DNA of 64,000 nt from Dickeya dianthicola NCPPB 453 (GCF_000365305.1 NZ_CM001841.1:817594-881593); one strand, 5' to 3'. Counted from the first letter of the stretch, positions 28,476 to 38,641 are shown. Translations and numbers: made by a program. The notes: a model not told the origin generated them from the letters alone.

Positions 28476-29357
28476 GTGACCACGCTTGAACAGTGCATCG
28501 GCAATACGCCGCTGATTAAATTACAACGTCTGGCTGCGCATACCGGCAGCGAAATCTGGCTGAAGCTGGAGGGCAACAATCCGGCCGGATCGGTGAAGGA
28601 TCGGGCGGCGTTGTCGATGATCCGGCAGGCGGAGCGTCGGGGCGAGATTGCGCCGGGCGATACGCTGATTGAAGCCACCAGCGGCAACACCGGTATTGCA
28701 CTGGCGATGGTCGCCGCCATGAAAGGATACCGTCTGAAGTTGCTGATGCCGGAAAATATGAGTCTGGAACGGCAGGCCGCGATGCGTGCCTACGGTGCGG
28801 AACTGTTGCTGGTCAGCCAACGGCAGGGAATGGAAGGCGCGCGCGACCTGGCCCGGCAGATGGCGCAGGCGGGCGAAGGCAAGCTGCTCGACCAGTTCAA
28901 CAACCCGGACAACCCGCTGGCGCACTTCACCACCACCGGCCCGGAAATCTGGCGACAAACGCAGGGCCGACTGACCCATTTTGTCTCCTGCATGGGCACC
29001 ACCGGCACCATCACCGGTGTGAGCCGCTACCTGAAAAGCCAGAGCGATACGGTCTGTACCGTCGGCCTGCAACCGCAGGACGGTAGCCAGATCCCCGGGA
29101 TCCGCCGCTGGTCGCCGGACTATATGCCGGGTATCTTTCAGCCGCAACTGGTAGACCGGATTATGGATATGTCGCAGCAGGAGGCGGAAACCACCATGCA
29201 GCAACTGGCGCGGATGGAAGGGGTATTCTGCGGCGTCAGCTCCGGCGGTGCGGTGGCGGGGGCGTTGCGCATTGCCGCCGAACAACCCGGCAGTCTGATC
29301 GTTACCGTGGTGTGCGACCGCGGCGATCGCTATCTTTCCACCGGCGTGTTTGGCTGA
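28476..29357 (+). CDS. cysM: Cysteine synthase B
   Basis: This 293-aa PLP enzyme makes cysteine from O-acetylserine and sulfide or thiosulfate. The PLP lysine is in NNPAGSVKDRAALSM and the phosphate loop in [20 protein letters not shown] precedes a GTG at 28476 that gives VTTLEQCIGNTPL, aligned with E. coli MSTLEQTIGNTPL; the frame opens earlier, inside the yfeX end. In E. coli it ends the cysPUWAM operon; here no sulfate transporter genes precede it. Confidence 0.94.
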   Translation: MTTLEQCIGNTPLIKLQRLAAHTGSEIWLKLEGNNPAGSVKDRAALSMIRQAERRGEIAPGDTLIEATSGNTGIALAMVAAMKGYRLKLLMPENMSLERQAAMRAYGAELLLVSQRQGMEGARDLARQMAQAGEGKLLDQFNNPDNPLAHFTTTGPEIWRQTQGRLTHFVSCMGTTGTITGVSRYLKSQSDTVCTVGLQPQDGSQIPGIRRWSPDYMPGIFQPQLVDRIMDMSQQEAETTMQQLARMEGVFCGVSSGGAVAGALRIAAEQPGSLIVTVVCDRGDRYLSTGVFG

Positions 29358-29374
29358 AGAGCCCACGCCGGTGC

Positions 29375-31321
29375 TTATTCCCGTTCCAGCGCGTGAATCG
29401 GTTGCAGACGGGCCGCCCGTCTTGCCGGGAAGAAGCCGAAAATCACACCAATCAGGCTGGAGCAGAAGAACGCCAGAGCCATGACAGGGGCGGAATAGAC
29501 AAAAGTCACGCCGCTGATGCGGCTGGCGATTGCACCCGCCAGCAACGACAGTATCACGCCCAATATCCCGCCGCACAGGCACACCAGTACCGCTTCGATC
29601 AGAAACTGTTGCATGATGTCGCCGGTGCGTGCGCCGACGGCCATACGTACGCCTATCTCCCGCGTACGTTCAGTTACTGACACCAGCATGATGTTCATGA
29701 CGCCGATGCCGCCCACAATCAGCGAAATCAGCGCGATGGCGGACACCAGCAGCGTCATGGTAGCGGTGGTCTGCCGGATAGTTTGACGGATGCTGTCGGT
29801 GTTCATGACGAAGAAATCCTTGTTGCCGTGCTGGCGCGTCAGAATCTGGGTGATGCCCTGCTGCGCCACGCTCAGGTCGATATTGTCTTTGACCCGCACG
29901 GTAATGCTGCGCAGGTATGACTGGCCGACCATGCGGCGCATCACGGTGGTATAGGGTACCCAGACATTCAGGTTTTCATCGCTGCCGAAGCCGGACTGTT
30001 TACGGGTGGCGACGCCGATGATGCGGCAGGGCAACTGGCCCAGAAAAATCACCTGTCCCAGCGGGTTCTCGCCGTTGGGGAACAGTTTATTGCGGGTGTT
30101 CTGGTCGATGACGGCTTCCTGCGTCAGACGTTCGACGCTGAGCGGCGAGAACCCGTTGCCTTCCGACAGGACGTAACCGCGCACGGTGAAAAACTGCTCG
30201 CCCACGCCGCTGACGCTGACCGATACCGCTTTATTGGCGTAACGCAGTGTGGCCGAAGTTGAAACGGTGGGTGTAACGCTATGAATATACGGCTGCTGTT
30301 CCAACGGGCGTAGATCGTTGACCCGTAGCGTTTGAATGGCGGCGGAGTGCATGTCGCCGAAGTCTTTGCCGGAAAAAATCTCCAGCGTGCTGGTACCCAT
30401 CGCATTGATGTGTTCCAGCATTTGTTGTTGTGAGCCTTTACCCAGCGCCACCACCGATACCACCGAAGCGATGCCGATGATGATCCCCAGCATGGTCAGA
30501 AAGGTACGTATCCGCTGAGCGCTCATGGCGCGCAGCGCCATCCTGAAAGCATTCTGCAAGCGGTCATACTCACGAGTCAGTGTTTTCGCCGGCGGCACGG
30601 CTGGCGGTGTTGGTCGGGCTGGCGTCATATCGGCGGCAGTGTGGCGGTCGGCCACGATTTCGCCGTCGTGAATCTCGATGATGCGGCCGGCCATTTGGGC
30701 GATACGACTATCGTGGGTGACCAGTACGATGGTGTGCCCTTGCTGATGTAGTTCACGGAGGATCGACAGGACTTCTTCGCCACTGACGCTGTCGAGCGCG
30801 CCGGTAGGTTCGTCCGCCAGGATCACCTGGCCGCCGTTGATCAGTGCCCGGGCGATGCTGACGCGCTGCTGCTGCCCGCCGGAGAGCTGGCTGGGCGAGT
30901 CCTGCAAGCGTTCTGCCAGGCCGAGCCTTGCCAACAAAGCGGCAGCGCGCCGACGGCGTTCGTGGCGAGCCTGACCGGCATACACCGCCGGCATTTCTAC
31001 GTTGTCGCCCACATTCAGATCATTTAGCAGGTGGTAGCGCTGGAAGATGAACCCGAAGTGCTCACGGCGCAACGCGGCAAGCTGGTCAGCATTCAGCGTC
31101 AGCGTGGAAACGCCGGCTACCTGATAGTCACCCTGCGTCGGTTTATCCAGACATCCGAGGATATTCATCAGTGTGGATTTGCCGGAGCCGGAGGCGCCGA
31201 TGATCGCTACCATTTCGCCGGCGTGGATCGTCAGATTGATGTTTTTCAGCACATCGACGCGTTGTTCACCGTTGGTAAAGCGGCGGTGGAGCCGGCGCAG
31301 CGCTAACAGAGGCGCGCTCAT
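29375..31321 (-). CDS. macB: Macrolide/peptide export ABC protein MacB
   Basis: This 648-aa protein fuses an N-terminal ABC ATPase (Walker A GASGSGKS, signature LSGGQQQR, Walker [13 protein letters not shown]) to four membrane segments, with a large periplasmic domain between TM1 and TM2. With MacA and TolC it exports macrolides, peptides and other molecules from the periplasm. It starts 3 nt after the macA stop. It is convergent with cysM. Confidence 0.95.
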   Translation of the reverse strand: MSAPLLALRRLHRRFTNGEQRVDVLKNINLTIHAGEMVAIIGASGSGKSTLMNILGCLDKPTQGDYQVAGVSTLTLNADQLAALRREHFGFIFQRYHLLNDLNVGDNVEMPAVYAGQARHERRRRAAALLARLGLAERLQDSPSQLSGGQQQRVSIARALINGGQVILADEPTGALDSVSGEEVLSILRELHQQGHTIVLVTHDSRIAQMAGRIIEIHDGEIVADRHTAADMTPARPTPPAVPPAKTLTREYDRLQNAFRMALRAMSAQRIRTFLTMLGIIIGIASVVSVVALGKGSQQQMLEHINAMGTSTLEIFSGKDFGDMHSAAIQTLRVNDLRPLEQQPYIHSVTPTVSTSATLRYANKAVSVSVSGVGEQFFTVRGYVLSEGNGFSPLSVERLTQEAVIDQNTRNKLFPNGENPLGQVIFLGQLPCRIIGVATRKQSGFGSDENLNVWVPYTTVMRRMVGQSYLRSITVRVKDNIDLSVAQQGITQILTRQHGNKDFFVMNTDSIRQTIRQTTATMTLLVSAIALISLIVGGIGVMNIMLVSVTERTREIGVRMAVGARTGDIMQQFLIEAVLVCLCGGILGVILSLLAGAIASRISGVTFVYSAPVMALAFFCSSLIGVIFGFFPARRAARLQPIHALERE

Positions 31322-31324
31322 GGC

Positions 31325-32542
31325 TTAAAACCCCATCGGCGGCGGCGGTGGGGACGACGCGCCGCTGCCGTCGCTTGCCACCTGCTGGCTTATCACCACT
31401 TCCTCGCCGGGCTGTACGCCGGAGAGCAGTTGGATATAGGCGTTGTCGCTGATGCCGGTGGTCACTTCGCGTAGTTCCGGCCGGCCTTGCGGCTGGGTCA
31501 CCTGGACAAACAGTTTTCCCTGGCGGTTAATCAGCGCGCTGACCGGCGCCACGATGGCGCGTTTGGCTTCCGATAGCAGAATATAAACCTGTGCGGTCAT
31601 GGAAATACGCAGGGTTTCGTCCGGATTGTCGACATCGAACAAGCCGTTGTAGTAGATAGCGGAACGGGAGGAACTGCTGCTGGCGCTGCTACCTGTCGTG
31701 CTGTTACTGGTAGCGGCGCTTTCGTTGCTGAGGGATTCCGGCGCCGGTTCAATGGCGCGCAGCACCGCCTGATAACGCTTATTCGGGGCACCGAGAATAG
31801 TGAACCACACCGGCATGCCGGTTCTGACGTTGATAACGTCGGCTTCCGAGATTTTGGCTTCAATGGTCATGGTGTCGAGAGTGGCGACTTTGGCGATAGT
31901 CGGCGTGCTCTGCACCGCGTTGACGGTTTGCCCCTGTTCGACCGGCAGTGCGACCACCGTTCCCGCTATCGGCGAGACTATCTTGGTGTACGCCAGATTG
32001 ACTTGCGCGGTGTTGACGGCGATGTTCGCCCGTACAATCTGGGCGTCCAGTGCGTGAATATCCGCCTGGGCGGCGTCCAGCGTGGCTTTGGCGCTGTCGT
32101 AATCGGCCTGCACGCCGAGGCCTTTTTGCATCAGGTTGTGCTGGCGTTGCCAGTTGAGCTGGTTATTACGCAGCGTGGCCTGTCTGGAAGCGCGTTGCGC
32201 CTGAATGTCATCCAGCGCCGCTTTGCTGTCTCGCAGCGTGTTCTGCTGGGTTAAATCGTCGATTTCGGCCAGCAACTGCCCCTGTTTCACCTTGTCGCCC
32301 AGCGATACATTCAATGCTCTGATTTGCCCGGAAACCTGTGCGCCGACGCTCACCAGTTTGCGCGCGTTGACGGTACCGTCGGCCAGCACAGTCTGTTGCA
32401 GAGAGCGGACATCCACCGTGGCGGTAATATAATTCGGCACCGGCGCCGGCCGGGACAGGCGAAAGACGACGAACAGGGTGATAGCGGCAAGGCCGGCCAA
32501 AAGCCACCAGAAACGGCTGGAGCGGGGTCGGAATCTCATCAA
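31325..32542 (-). CDS. macA: Periplasmic adaptor MacA
   Basis: This 405-aa membrane-fusion protein has an N-terminal anchor (FWWLLAGLAAITLFVVF), a biotinyl-lipoyl segment (VGAQVSGQIRALNVSLGDKV), a coiled-coil hairpin (about 95-175) and beta-barrel parts. It links MacB to TolC. An unusual Ser/Thr-rich insertion (SNSTTGSSASSSSSRSA, near 280) and a Pro-rich C-terminus (SSPPPPPMGF) stand out. It is divergent from a response-regulator gene. Confidence 0.93.
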   Translation of the reverse strand: MMRFRPRSSRFWWLLAGLAAITLFVVFRLSRPAPVPNYITATVDVRSLQQTVLADGTVNARKLVSVGAQVSGQIRALNVSLGDKVKQGQLLAEIDDLTQQNTLRDSKAALDDIQAQRASRQATLRNNQLNWQRQHNLMQKGLGVQADYDSAKATLDAAQADIHALDAQIVRANIAVNTAQVNLAYTKIVSPIAGTVVALPVEQGQTVNAVQSTPTIAKVATLDTMTIEAKISEADVINVRTGMPVWFTILGAPNKRYQAVLRAIEPAPESLSNESAATSNSTTGSSASSSSSRSAIYYNGLFDVDNPDETLRISMTAQVYILLSEAKRAIVAPVSALINRQGKLFVQVTQPQGRPELREVTTGISDNAYIQLLSGVQPGEEVVISQQVASDGSGASSPPPPPMGF

Positions 32543-32767
32543 AACAGAAGCATCCTTGGCTGAGTAAAACGCCGAAACGAAGAACAGGGACAGAACACGC
32601 GGCGTGTCCCTGAATCAGGGAACACGGGCTGCGTATAATTTACCCGTCATCCCGCTTCGAATGCGTTATGTTTTGAACAATGAAAGGTAAGGATTCCGTA
32701 AATGGTGCTGCGCAGATTGCAACCAGCCCTGACAATAGGGGCGGTCACAATGCATGGGAATGAAAGT

Positions 32768-33448
32768 ATGAAAATTTTACTGGTAGACGATGACGCTGAA
32801 CTGGGGCACATGCTGTGCGAATACCTCACGGCGGAAGGGTTCAGCACTTCACAGGTGATGACCGGCAAGGAAGGGGTGGACGGCGCCATGTCCAGTCAGT
32901 ATACCGCGATGATTTTGGACATCATGCTGCCGGATATGAGCGGAATTGACGTACTGCGGCAGGTGCGTCGCAACCGCTCGATTCCCATCATTATGCTGAC
33001 GGCCAAGGGCGATAATATCGATCGCGTGATCGGGCTGGAAATGGGGGCGGATGATTATGTGCCGAAGCCCTGCTATCCGCGAGAGCTGGTGGCGCGTCTA
33101 CGTGCCGTGCTGCGCCGTTATGAAGACAAGGCGGAAAGAAGCGAAGACACCGGGACGGTGAACTATGGCGAGCTGGCTGTCTGCCCTTCCACCCGCGGCA
33201 GCGAATGGCGCGGCAAGGCGTTTGATCTCACCGCTTCGGAATTCAACCTGCTGGAGCTGCTGATACGCTCGTCCGAACGGGTGGTGACCAAGGATGAGCT
33301 GTCGGAGAAATGCCTGGGACGCCGCCGGGAGGCGTATGACCGCAGCGTGGATGTACATATCAGCAATATTCGTCAGAAGCTGGCGGCGCTGGATGGGTGC
33401 AACCTGACCATCGAGACGGTGCGCAGCGTCGGATACCGGATTCGTTAA
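32768..33448 (+). CDS. OmpR-family response regulator (CpxR-like)
   Basis: This 226-aa protein has a receiver domain (MKILLVDDDAELGHML; phospho-Asp in MILDIMLPDMSG; Lys in DDYVPKPCYPREL) and a winged helix (SSERVVTKDELSEKCLGRRRE, DVHISNIRQKL). The start at 32768 gives the canonical receiver N-terminus; the frame opens 22 codons earlier. The kinase gene follows after 2 nt. It is divergent from macAB, which makes that operon the most likely target. Confidence 0.92.
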   Translation: MKILLVDDDAELGHMLCEYLTAEGFSTSQVMTGKEGVDGAMSSQYTAMILDIMLPDMSGIDVLRQVRRNRSIPIIMLTAKGDNIDRVIGLEMGADDYVPKPCYPRELVARLRAVLRRYEDKAERSEDTGTVNYGELAVCPSTRGSEWRGKAFDLTASEFNLLELLIRSSERVVTKDELSEKCLGRRREAYDRSVDVHISNIRQKLAALDGCNLTIETVRSVGYRIR

Positions 33449-33450
33449 TC

Positions 33451-34869
33451 ATGCATGGACGGCTGTTCTGGAAGATCCTGCTCGGTTTGTGGCTGACGTT
33501 TTTCGTCATTTCACAGCTGCTATGGGTGGGTTTCTCGTTTTACGGTGGGCGCAACGAGCCGCCGGAAGTTCGTTTGGGAAAACACGCCATGTCGTTGCAG
33601 ATGGCGCTGGCGGCGCAGGCGTTGCGTCAGGGCGGCATGGTTGAACTGAGCCGCACGCTGGCCGACTGGCCGAAGAGCGAACGCGGTTACATCAATGTCT
33701 CGATTATCGGCGACAACGACGACGTGGCCGGGTTCGGCGGCGAACCGCCGCCGGAGATGGGGATGCTGGGCGAACCGCCCAGACCACCGGAGCCGGGGTT
33801 CGGACCGGGGCCGATACCTGGACCGGGCGGCAGGCTAGAGCAGCCGGATGCGGCGTCGCTACAGGTGGTGGACGGCCCCGACGGGCAACGCTACCGGGTG
33901 AGCTTTAATACCGCCCGCTGGCGGCAGGATCTGATGCCGGAGAACGGTCCGGCGCCGATACCGTTTTTCCTGCATTTACCGCCGCCGATGATCTGGCTTG
34001 GCGCGCTGGGCGGGTTGCTGTTCAGCGGCATGTTGGCGTGGAACCTGGCGCGTCCGCTGAGCCAGCTGCGGGCCAGTTTCGAGCGGGTCGCGCAGGGCGA
34101 CCTGTCGGTACGGCTTTATCCGTCGATGCGTCGCCGCCATGATGAGATAGGCGATGTGGCGCGCGACTTTGACGCTATGGTCGGCCGCCTGTCGGTATTG
34201 GTGAGCGCGCGCGAGCAACTGCTGCACGATGTTTCCCACGAGTTGCGATCGCCGCTGGCCCGGCTGCAACTGGCGATAGGGCTGGCGCGTCAGAATCCTG
34301 ATAACGTGGAAAACGCATTGCAGCGTATCGAGCGTGAAGCGGAGCGGATGGACAAGATGATCGGCGAAGTGTTGACGTTGTCCCGCGCGGAAAACGACGC
34401 GGTCAACAACGAAGAGTATTTCGACCTGCTCGGGCTGGTGAATGCGGTGGTCAACGATGCCCGTTATGAAGCGCAGGTGCCGGGGGTGGACATCGCGCTT
34501 AACATTAGCGATTACGATGATTACACCGTCAAAGGTTCGGCGGAGCTGATGCGACATGCGTTGGATAACATCATCCGCAATGCGCTGCGTTTCTCTTCGC
34601 GCGGTCAGCAGGTGCTGGTCACGCTGTCACGGGATGAGAAGAACTGGTGTATCGGCGTGGCGGATCGCGGGCCGGGCGTGGAAGAAAGCAAACTCTCCAG
34701 CATTTTCGATCCCTTCATGCGCATTGATTCGCCGCAGTCGGGCAAAGGATACGGACTGGGGTTGGCCATCGCCCGCAAGGCGGTGGTGGCGCACGGCGGC
34801 CGTATCGAGGCGGAGAACCGCGATCAAGGCGGGTTGCAGATCCGCATCTGTATTCCTCGCTGGCGATAG
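33451..34869 (+). CDS. Sensor histidine kinase with proline-rich periplasmic domain
   Basis: This 472-aa kinase resembles CpxA: TM1 near residues 8-29, a periplasmic domain to about 170, TM2 (MIWLGALGGLLFSGMLAW), HAMP, phospho-His263 in HDVSHELRSPLARL, and an ATPase domain (DNIIRNALRFSS, DRGPGVEE, GYGLGLAIARK). The periplasmic part has an unusual stretch rich in Pro/Gly/Glu (about 97-125). Such flexible acidic loops may bind cations or peptides. Placement beside macAB suggests sensing of envelope-active compounds. Confidence 0.9.
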   Translation: MHGRLFWKILLGLWLTFFVISQLLWVGFSFYGGRNEPPEVRLGKHAMSLQMALAAQALRQGGMVELSRTLADWPKSERGYINVSIIGDNDDVAGFGGEPPPEMGMLGEPPRPPEPGFGPGPIPGPGGRLEQPDAASLQVVDGPDGQRYRVSFNTARWRQDLMPENGPAPIPFFLHLPPPMIWLGALGGLLFSGMLAWNLARPLSQLRASFERVAQGDLSVRLYPSMRRRHDEIGDVARDFDAMVGRLSVLVSAREQLLHDVSHELRSPLARLQLAIGLARQNPDNVENALQRIEREAERMDKMIGEVLTLSRAENDAVNNEEYFDLLGLVNAVVNDARYEAQVPGVDIALNISDYDDYTVKGSAELMRHALDNIIRNALRFSSRGQQVLVTLSRDEKNWCIGVADRGPGVEESKLSSIFDPFMRIDSPQSGKGYGLGLAIARKAVVAHGGRIEAENRDQGGLQIRICIPRWR

Positions 34870-34902
34870 CCTCGGTTGTTCTATCTGTTATCCGCGGCGA
34901 TT

Positions 34903-34968
34903 TATACCCGAAATCATTCGAGTTGCAGGAAGGCTGCCAACGCACCTGCAACTCGAAGTATGACGGGT
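34903..34968. repeat. Palindromic repeat element
   Basis: ACCCGAAATCATTCGAGTTGCAGG and its near inverted copy (34945-34968) form a long imperfect hairpin with a short loop. A related half-copy occurs at 52699-52721 in this window, so this is a dispersed element. It may act as a transcription end for the kinase gene. Confidence 0.75.
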
Positions 34969-35043
34969 GAAGTATGACGGATGAAGTATGACGGGTGAAA
35001 TATGACGGGTGAAATATGACTGGGGAAATATAGTATGACGGGT
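34955..35043 (+). repeat. Tandem 14-bp repeats
   Basis: GAAGTATGACGGGT and close variants occur at 34955, 34969, 34983, 34997 and 35011, then a sixth, longer copy at 35025-35043. The array grows out of the right arm of the palindromic element, as if that arm had been amplified by slippage. Confidence 0.9.
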
Positions 35044-35087
35044 ATAGAGGCCTCAGTCATTTGCGAGCAGTGATCCTCGCCGCCTGC

Positions 35088-35210
35088 TCAGTTTCCGTGG
35101 AAGATGGGCGTACGGTTTTCAGCCTGTGCAGCCACACCTTCGATAAAATCCTTCGTGCGATAAAGCGCGCGGTACTGCGCGCCGAGTTTGGTGGCCTGCG
35201 GGGCATGAAA
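35088..35210 (-). pseudogene. Fragment of an enoyl-CoA hydratase/isomerase C-terminus
   Basis: On the minus strand 41 codons encode HAPQATKLGAQYRALYRTKD followed by FIEGVAAQAENRTPIFHGN and a stop. The KDFIEGV...FxG ending is typical of crotonase-fold proteins, but the N-terminal four fifths are missing and a stop precedes the fragment. It lies between a repeat array and an HxlR regulator and is most likely the relic of a deleted gene. Confidence 0.6.
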
Positions 35211-35436
35211 TCATTGCGGTTAACATCACGCAGCAATCAATGTCATGGTAAGTATTATAATAAGAGTTACTACCGATTCAATAGACCGTCCATGTCGTGC
35301 ATCGTGAGCGGAGCGTTCCCTATGTTGCCTGGAACCGCCGACCACTGCGTTCTGAAATAAGCCTTTGCCGCTAATGAGGGGATTCCTATAATAAGAGTGT
35401 CGATCGGCAGTTTGGGCAGGCTTGGGGATAGGTTTT

Positions 35437-36000
35437 ATGCGCTCGAAAGGTTTTGATGGAATGGTGTGCTCGATGGCTGGCGTCATGGCAGCCATCGGTG
35501 ATCGTTGGGGTCTGCTGATCCTTCGTGATCTCGTCTTCGGTATCAGCCGATACGACGAGCTGCGTCAATCGTCTGGCGTAACCAATGCAACGCTCAGCAA
35601 CCGACTCAAACACCTTGAGGCCAACGGTCTCATCGAGCGACGGCGCTATCAAGTGAATCCCGAGCGATTTGAATACCTGTTGACCCCAAATGGCTGGCAA
35701 ATTGCCCCGGTAATGATGCTGCTCTCTCAGATTGGGGATCGCTTAGGTCTATCAGGCGCTTCAGCTCCGCCGCTGAAATTTGTGAATCGAAAAACAGGCG
35801 CCGGCGTACGGTGGAGCTTCATCGATCAGAATACCGGAGAGTCGCTGAGCAGCGAAGATATTGCCTTTGAGGAAAGTCCCGGTGCAGACGATTTGGTGCG
35901 CTGGCGGCTATCTCACACTCATCGCCGCTATGAAGTCGACAACATGACCGTCTTGCGGGGCAGCCCCGATCCTGTCCAACGGTCAGAACATAAGGACTGA
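35437..36000 (+). CDS. HxlR-family transcriptional regulator
   Basis: This 187-aa protein has the HxlR winged helix: CSMAGVMAAIGDRWGLLILRD, then FGISRYDELRQSSGVTNATLSNRLKHLEANGLIERR and YLLTPNGW. A C-terminal extension of about 90 residues may bind a ligand. The start at 35437 (MRSKGFDG) fits the family; the frame opens five codons earlier. It probably controlled nearby catabolic genes, of which only the crotonase fragment is left here. Target unknown. Confidence 0.85.
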   Translation: MRSKGFDGMVCSMAGVMAAIGDRWGLLILRDLVFGISRYDELRQSSGVTNATLSNRLKHLEANGLIERRRYQVNPERFEYLLTPNGWQIAPVMMLLSQIGDRLGLSGASAPPLKFVNRKTGAGVRWSFIDQNTGESLSSEDIAFEESPGADDLVRWRLSHTHRRYEVDNMTVLRGSPDPVQRSEHKD

Positions 36001-36081
36001 AGCAGCCCTCTGCGATTTACTGATTTACTACAGTCTTAATGAGGGAGAGCAGGACCAACGGGGTTTTCAACAAGTGGCGCA

Positions 36082-36102
36082 CTATCTATCTATCTATCTA
36101 TC
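36082..36102 (+). repeat. Tetranucleotide repeat (CTAT)n
   Basis: Five CTAT units plus C. It lies between genes, so slippage would not shift a coding frame. Confidence 0.9.
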
Positions 36103-36216
36103 AGTGCAACTGAACGGGTCACATCGGGAATGTTCTGGATAATCGATGAGATACCGGCGATGGCGAGACGTTTCATACGACCAGCCCGGCGGCAAAGACA
36201 TTATCCAGGAGCGCTA

Positions 36217-36258
36217 AAAAAGAAGCCGCAACGTTTATCTGTTGCGGCTTCTTAAAAA
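36217..36258. terminator. Terminator of the ptsHI-crr operon
   Basis: AAGAAGCCGCAAC, loop GTTTATCT, GTTGCGGCTTCTT, with A and T runs on both sides, so it can act in both directions. It lies about 60 nt after crr. Confidence 0.92.
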
Positions 36259-36315
36259 CGCTTAACTGGTTAAGCCTCGCATCCGGGGATGCCGTTTTTC
36301 ATGACGGAAAGTCGC

Positions 36316-36825
36316 TTATTTCTTGATGCGAATAACCGGGGTTTCACCAACGACAACGATGCCGCTCAGTTTGACCAGTTCTTTGATCTCATCCATATTG
36401 GAGATCACAACCGGAGTCAGGGTGGACTTGGCTTTCTCTTCCAGCAACGGCAGGTCAAATTCAATCACCACGTCGCCTTTTTTGACGCGCTGCCCTTCTT
36501 CCGCGATACGTTTAAAGCCTTCGCCTTTCAGTTCAACGGTATCAATACCGAAGTGAACGAACAGCTCGATGCCATTGTCTGATTCGATGGAAAACGCATG
36601 GTTGGTTTCGAAGATTTTACCAATGGTGCCGTCTACCGGCGCGACCATTTTGTTACCGCTAGGTTTGATAGCGATGCCATCGCCGACGATTTTCTCTGCG
36701 AATACCACATCAGGCACGTCTTCGATGTTGACGATTTCACCGGATAACGGGGCAATGATTTCGATGCTGCCGGTTTCTTTCTTGTCGTCAGAAACCAGAG
36801 ATTTCAGTTTATCGAACAAACCCAT
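36316..36825 (-). CDS. crr: Glucose PTS enzyme IIA
   Basis: This 169-aa cytoplasmic IIA-Glc relays phosphate from HPr to IICB-Glc and controls adenylate cyclase and inducer exclusion. The active-site histidine is in [18 protein letters not shown]; the other conserved His is in [13 protein letters not shown] / NHAFSIESD. The length equals E. coli Crr. It is the last gene of ptsHI-crr. Confidence 0.97.
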   Translation of the reverse strand: MGLFDKLKSLVSDDKKETGSIEIIAPLSGEIVNIEDVPDVVFAEKIVGDGIAIKPSGNKMVAPVDGTIGKIFETNHAFSIESDNGIELFVHFGIDTVELKGEGFKRIAEEGQRVKKGDVVIEFDLPLLEEKAKSTLTPVVISNMDEIKELVKLSGIVVVGETPVIRIKK

Positions 36826-36866
36826 GATTTTCTCCTAAGCATTAATATTGGGTCAGCACAGCGGTA

Positions 36867-38594
36867 TCAGCAAAGCGTCTTTTCTTTAATGAACCGGCTT
36901 ACCAGACTGCTTAACTCTTCTGCTGTCGGCTGGGCTAATGCCTGCTCCGCCAGCGCTTTCGCATCTTCGTAGTTGGCATTGCGAATAATTTTCTTGATGC
37001 GAGGAATCGAGATGGCACTCATGCTGAACTCATCCAGACCCATCCCCAGCAGCAGTAGTGTAGCACGTTCGTCACCCGCGAGTTCACCGCACATGCCTGT
37101 CCACTTGCCTTCGGCGTGTGAGGCGTCGATCACCTGTTTGATCAGGGTCAACACGGCTGGAGACATCGGGTTATAGAGATGAGAGATCAGCTCGTTCCCA
37201 CGATCTACCGCCAGAGTATACTGGGTTAAGTCATTTGTCCCAATACTAAAGAAGTCGACTTCCTTCGCCAGATGATGGGCAATCGCCGCCGCGGCCGGGG
37301 TTTCCACCATCACGCCGACGTCGATGGTTTCGTCGAACACTTTGCCTTCCGCACGCAACTGGCCTTTGAGCATCTCCAGTTCGGCTTTCAGCGTACGCAC
37401 TTCTTCTACCGAAATGATCATCGGGAACATGATGCGCAGTTTGCCAAACGCGGACGCACGCAGAATAGCGCGCAGCTGCGAATGCAGAATTTCCTTGCGA
37501 TCAAGGCAGATACGAATCGCGCGCCAGCCAAGGAACGGGTTCTCTTCCTTCGGCAGGTTCATGTACGGCAGGTCTTTGTCGCCGCCGATGTCCATCGTGC
37601 GAACGATCACCGCCTGGTCGCCCAACGCTTGCGCGACGGCCTTGTAGGCCTGGAACTGCTCTTCTTCGGTCGGCAGGGCATCGCGGTCCATGAACAGGAA
37701 TTCGGTGCGATACAGGCCCACGCCTTCCGCGCCGTTACGCTCTGCGCCGGCGACGTCGCGCACGGTGCCGATGTTGGCGCACACTTCCACCTGATGACCG
37801 TCCAGCGAGATGGCCGGCAGATCTTTCAGTTTGGCGAGTTCGTATTTCTCGGTGTTGTACTGTTCCTGAACGGCCTTGAGCTGGTCAATGGTGGCCTGAT
37901 CAGGATTCTGGTAAATCTTGTTGTTTACCCCGTCCAGAATGATGAAATCGCCGTTCTTGATTTTCTGGGTGGCGTCGATGGTGCCGACGATAGCCGGCAG
38001 CTCCAGCGAGCGGGCCATGATCGAGGTATGGGACGTGCGTCCGCCGATATCGGTAATGAAACCCAGCACCTTGTTCAGGTTCAACTGCGCGGTTTCAGAC
38101 GGAGTCAGATCCTTGGCAATCAGAATCACTTCGTCCTGGATGTCGCCCAGATCGACGATGTGCAGGCCCAGAATGTTTTTCAGCAGGCGCTTGCCGATGT
38201 CGCGCATATCTGCGGCGCGCTCTTTCAGGTATTCGTCATCCAGTTCTTCCAGCGCTTTCGCCTGGGTCTCGATGACGGAAAACGCCGCCGCGTCCGCGGA
38301 CGCGTGGTCGTCTCTAATCAGGGAGATGATTTCCTGCTCGAATTCCTCATCTTCCAACAGCATGATATGCCCTTCGAAGATGGCTTCTTTCTCTGGCCCC
38401 AGCGTTTCAGCCGCTTTTTGCTTGATAGCTTCCAACTGCTTTGAGGCTTTGGCACGACCGGTCAGGAACAGTTCGATTTCCCGATCGACCTGGTCTGCAG
38501 AGATTTTTTTCCGGTTGACGACAATCTCGTCATCTTTCAGTAGCAGCGCCTTACCAAAAGCAATTCCCGGTGATACTAATATGCCTGAAATCAT
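36867..38594 (-). CDS. ptsI: PTS enzyme I
   Basis: This 575-aa phosphotransferase takes phosphate from PEP and passes it to HPr. The phospho-His lies in [21 protein letters not shown] (about 189). The PEP-binding TIM barrel has [20 protein letters not shown] and [15 protein letters not shown], and Cys in [10 protein letters not shown]. It is 47 nt downstream of ptsH and 41 nt upstream of crr. Confidence 0.98.
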   Translation of the reverse strand: MISGILVSPGIAFGKALLLKDDEIVVNRKKISADQVDREIELFLTGRAKASKQLEAIKQKAAETLGPEKEAIFEGHIMLLEDEEFEQEIISLIRDDHASADAAAFSVIETQAKALEELDDEYLKERAADMRDIGKRLLKNILGLHIVDLGDIQDEVILIAKDLTPSETAQLNLNKVLGFITDIGGRTSHTSIMARSLELPAIVGTIDATQKIKNGDFIILDGVNNKIYQNPDQATIDQLKAVQEQYNTEKYELAKLKDLPAISLDGHQVEVCANIGTVRDVAGAERNGAEGVGLYRTEFLFMDRDALPTEEEQFQAYKAVAQALGDQAVIVRTMDIGGDKDLPYMNLPKEENPFLGWRAIRICLDRKEILHSQLRAILRASAFGKLRIMFPMIISVEEVRTLKAELEMLKGQLRAEGKVFDETIDVGVMVETPAAAAIAHHLAKEVDFFSIGTNDLTQYTLAVDRGNELISHLYNPMSPAVLTLIKQVIDASHAEGKWTGMCGELAGDERATLLLLGMGLDEFSMSAISIPRIKKIIRNANYEDAKALAEQALAQPTAEELSSLVSRFIKEKTLC

Positions 38595-38641
38595 AACCCT
38601 ACCTTACTTGATTCTGATGTTCACTAAAGAGAGCGGGCCGT

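Larger units (their letters stand above)
36001..36315. other. Intergenic stretch between hxlR-type gene and crr
   Basis: No convincing gene. It holds a (CTAT)5 microsatellite at 36082-36102 and the crr terminator at 36217-36258. A 28-codon minus-strand ORF starting MKRLAIAGISSIIQN near 36175 ends inside the microsatellite; I could not place it and do not call it. Confidence 0.6.

Noticed and set aside
36070-36180. Possible phase-variable small gene running into the (CTAT)n repeat
   Set aside because: Read on the minus strand, GATA repeats contain TAG in all three frames within three units, so no frame can pass through. The 28-codon ORF has no recognisable similarity.
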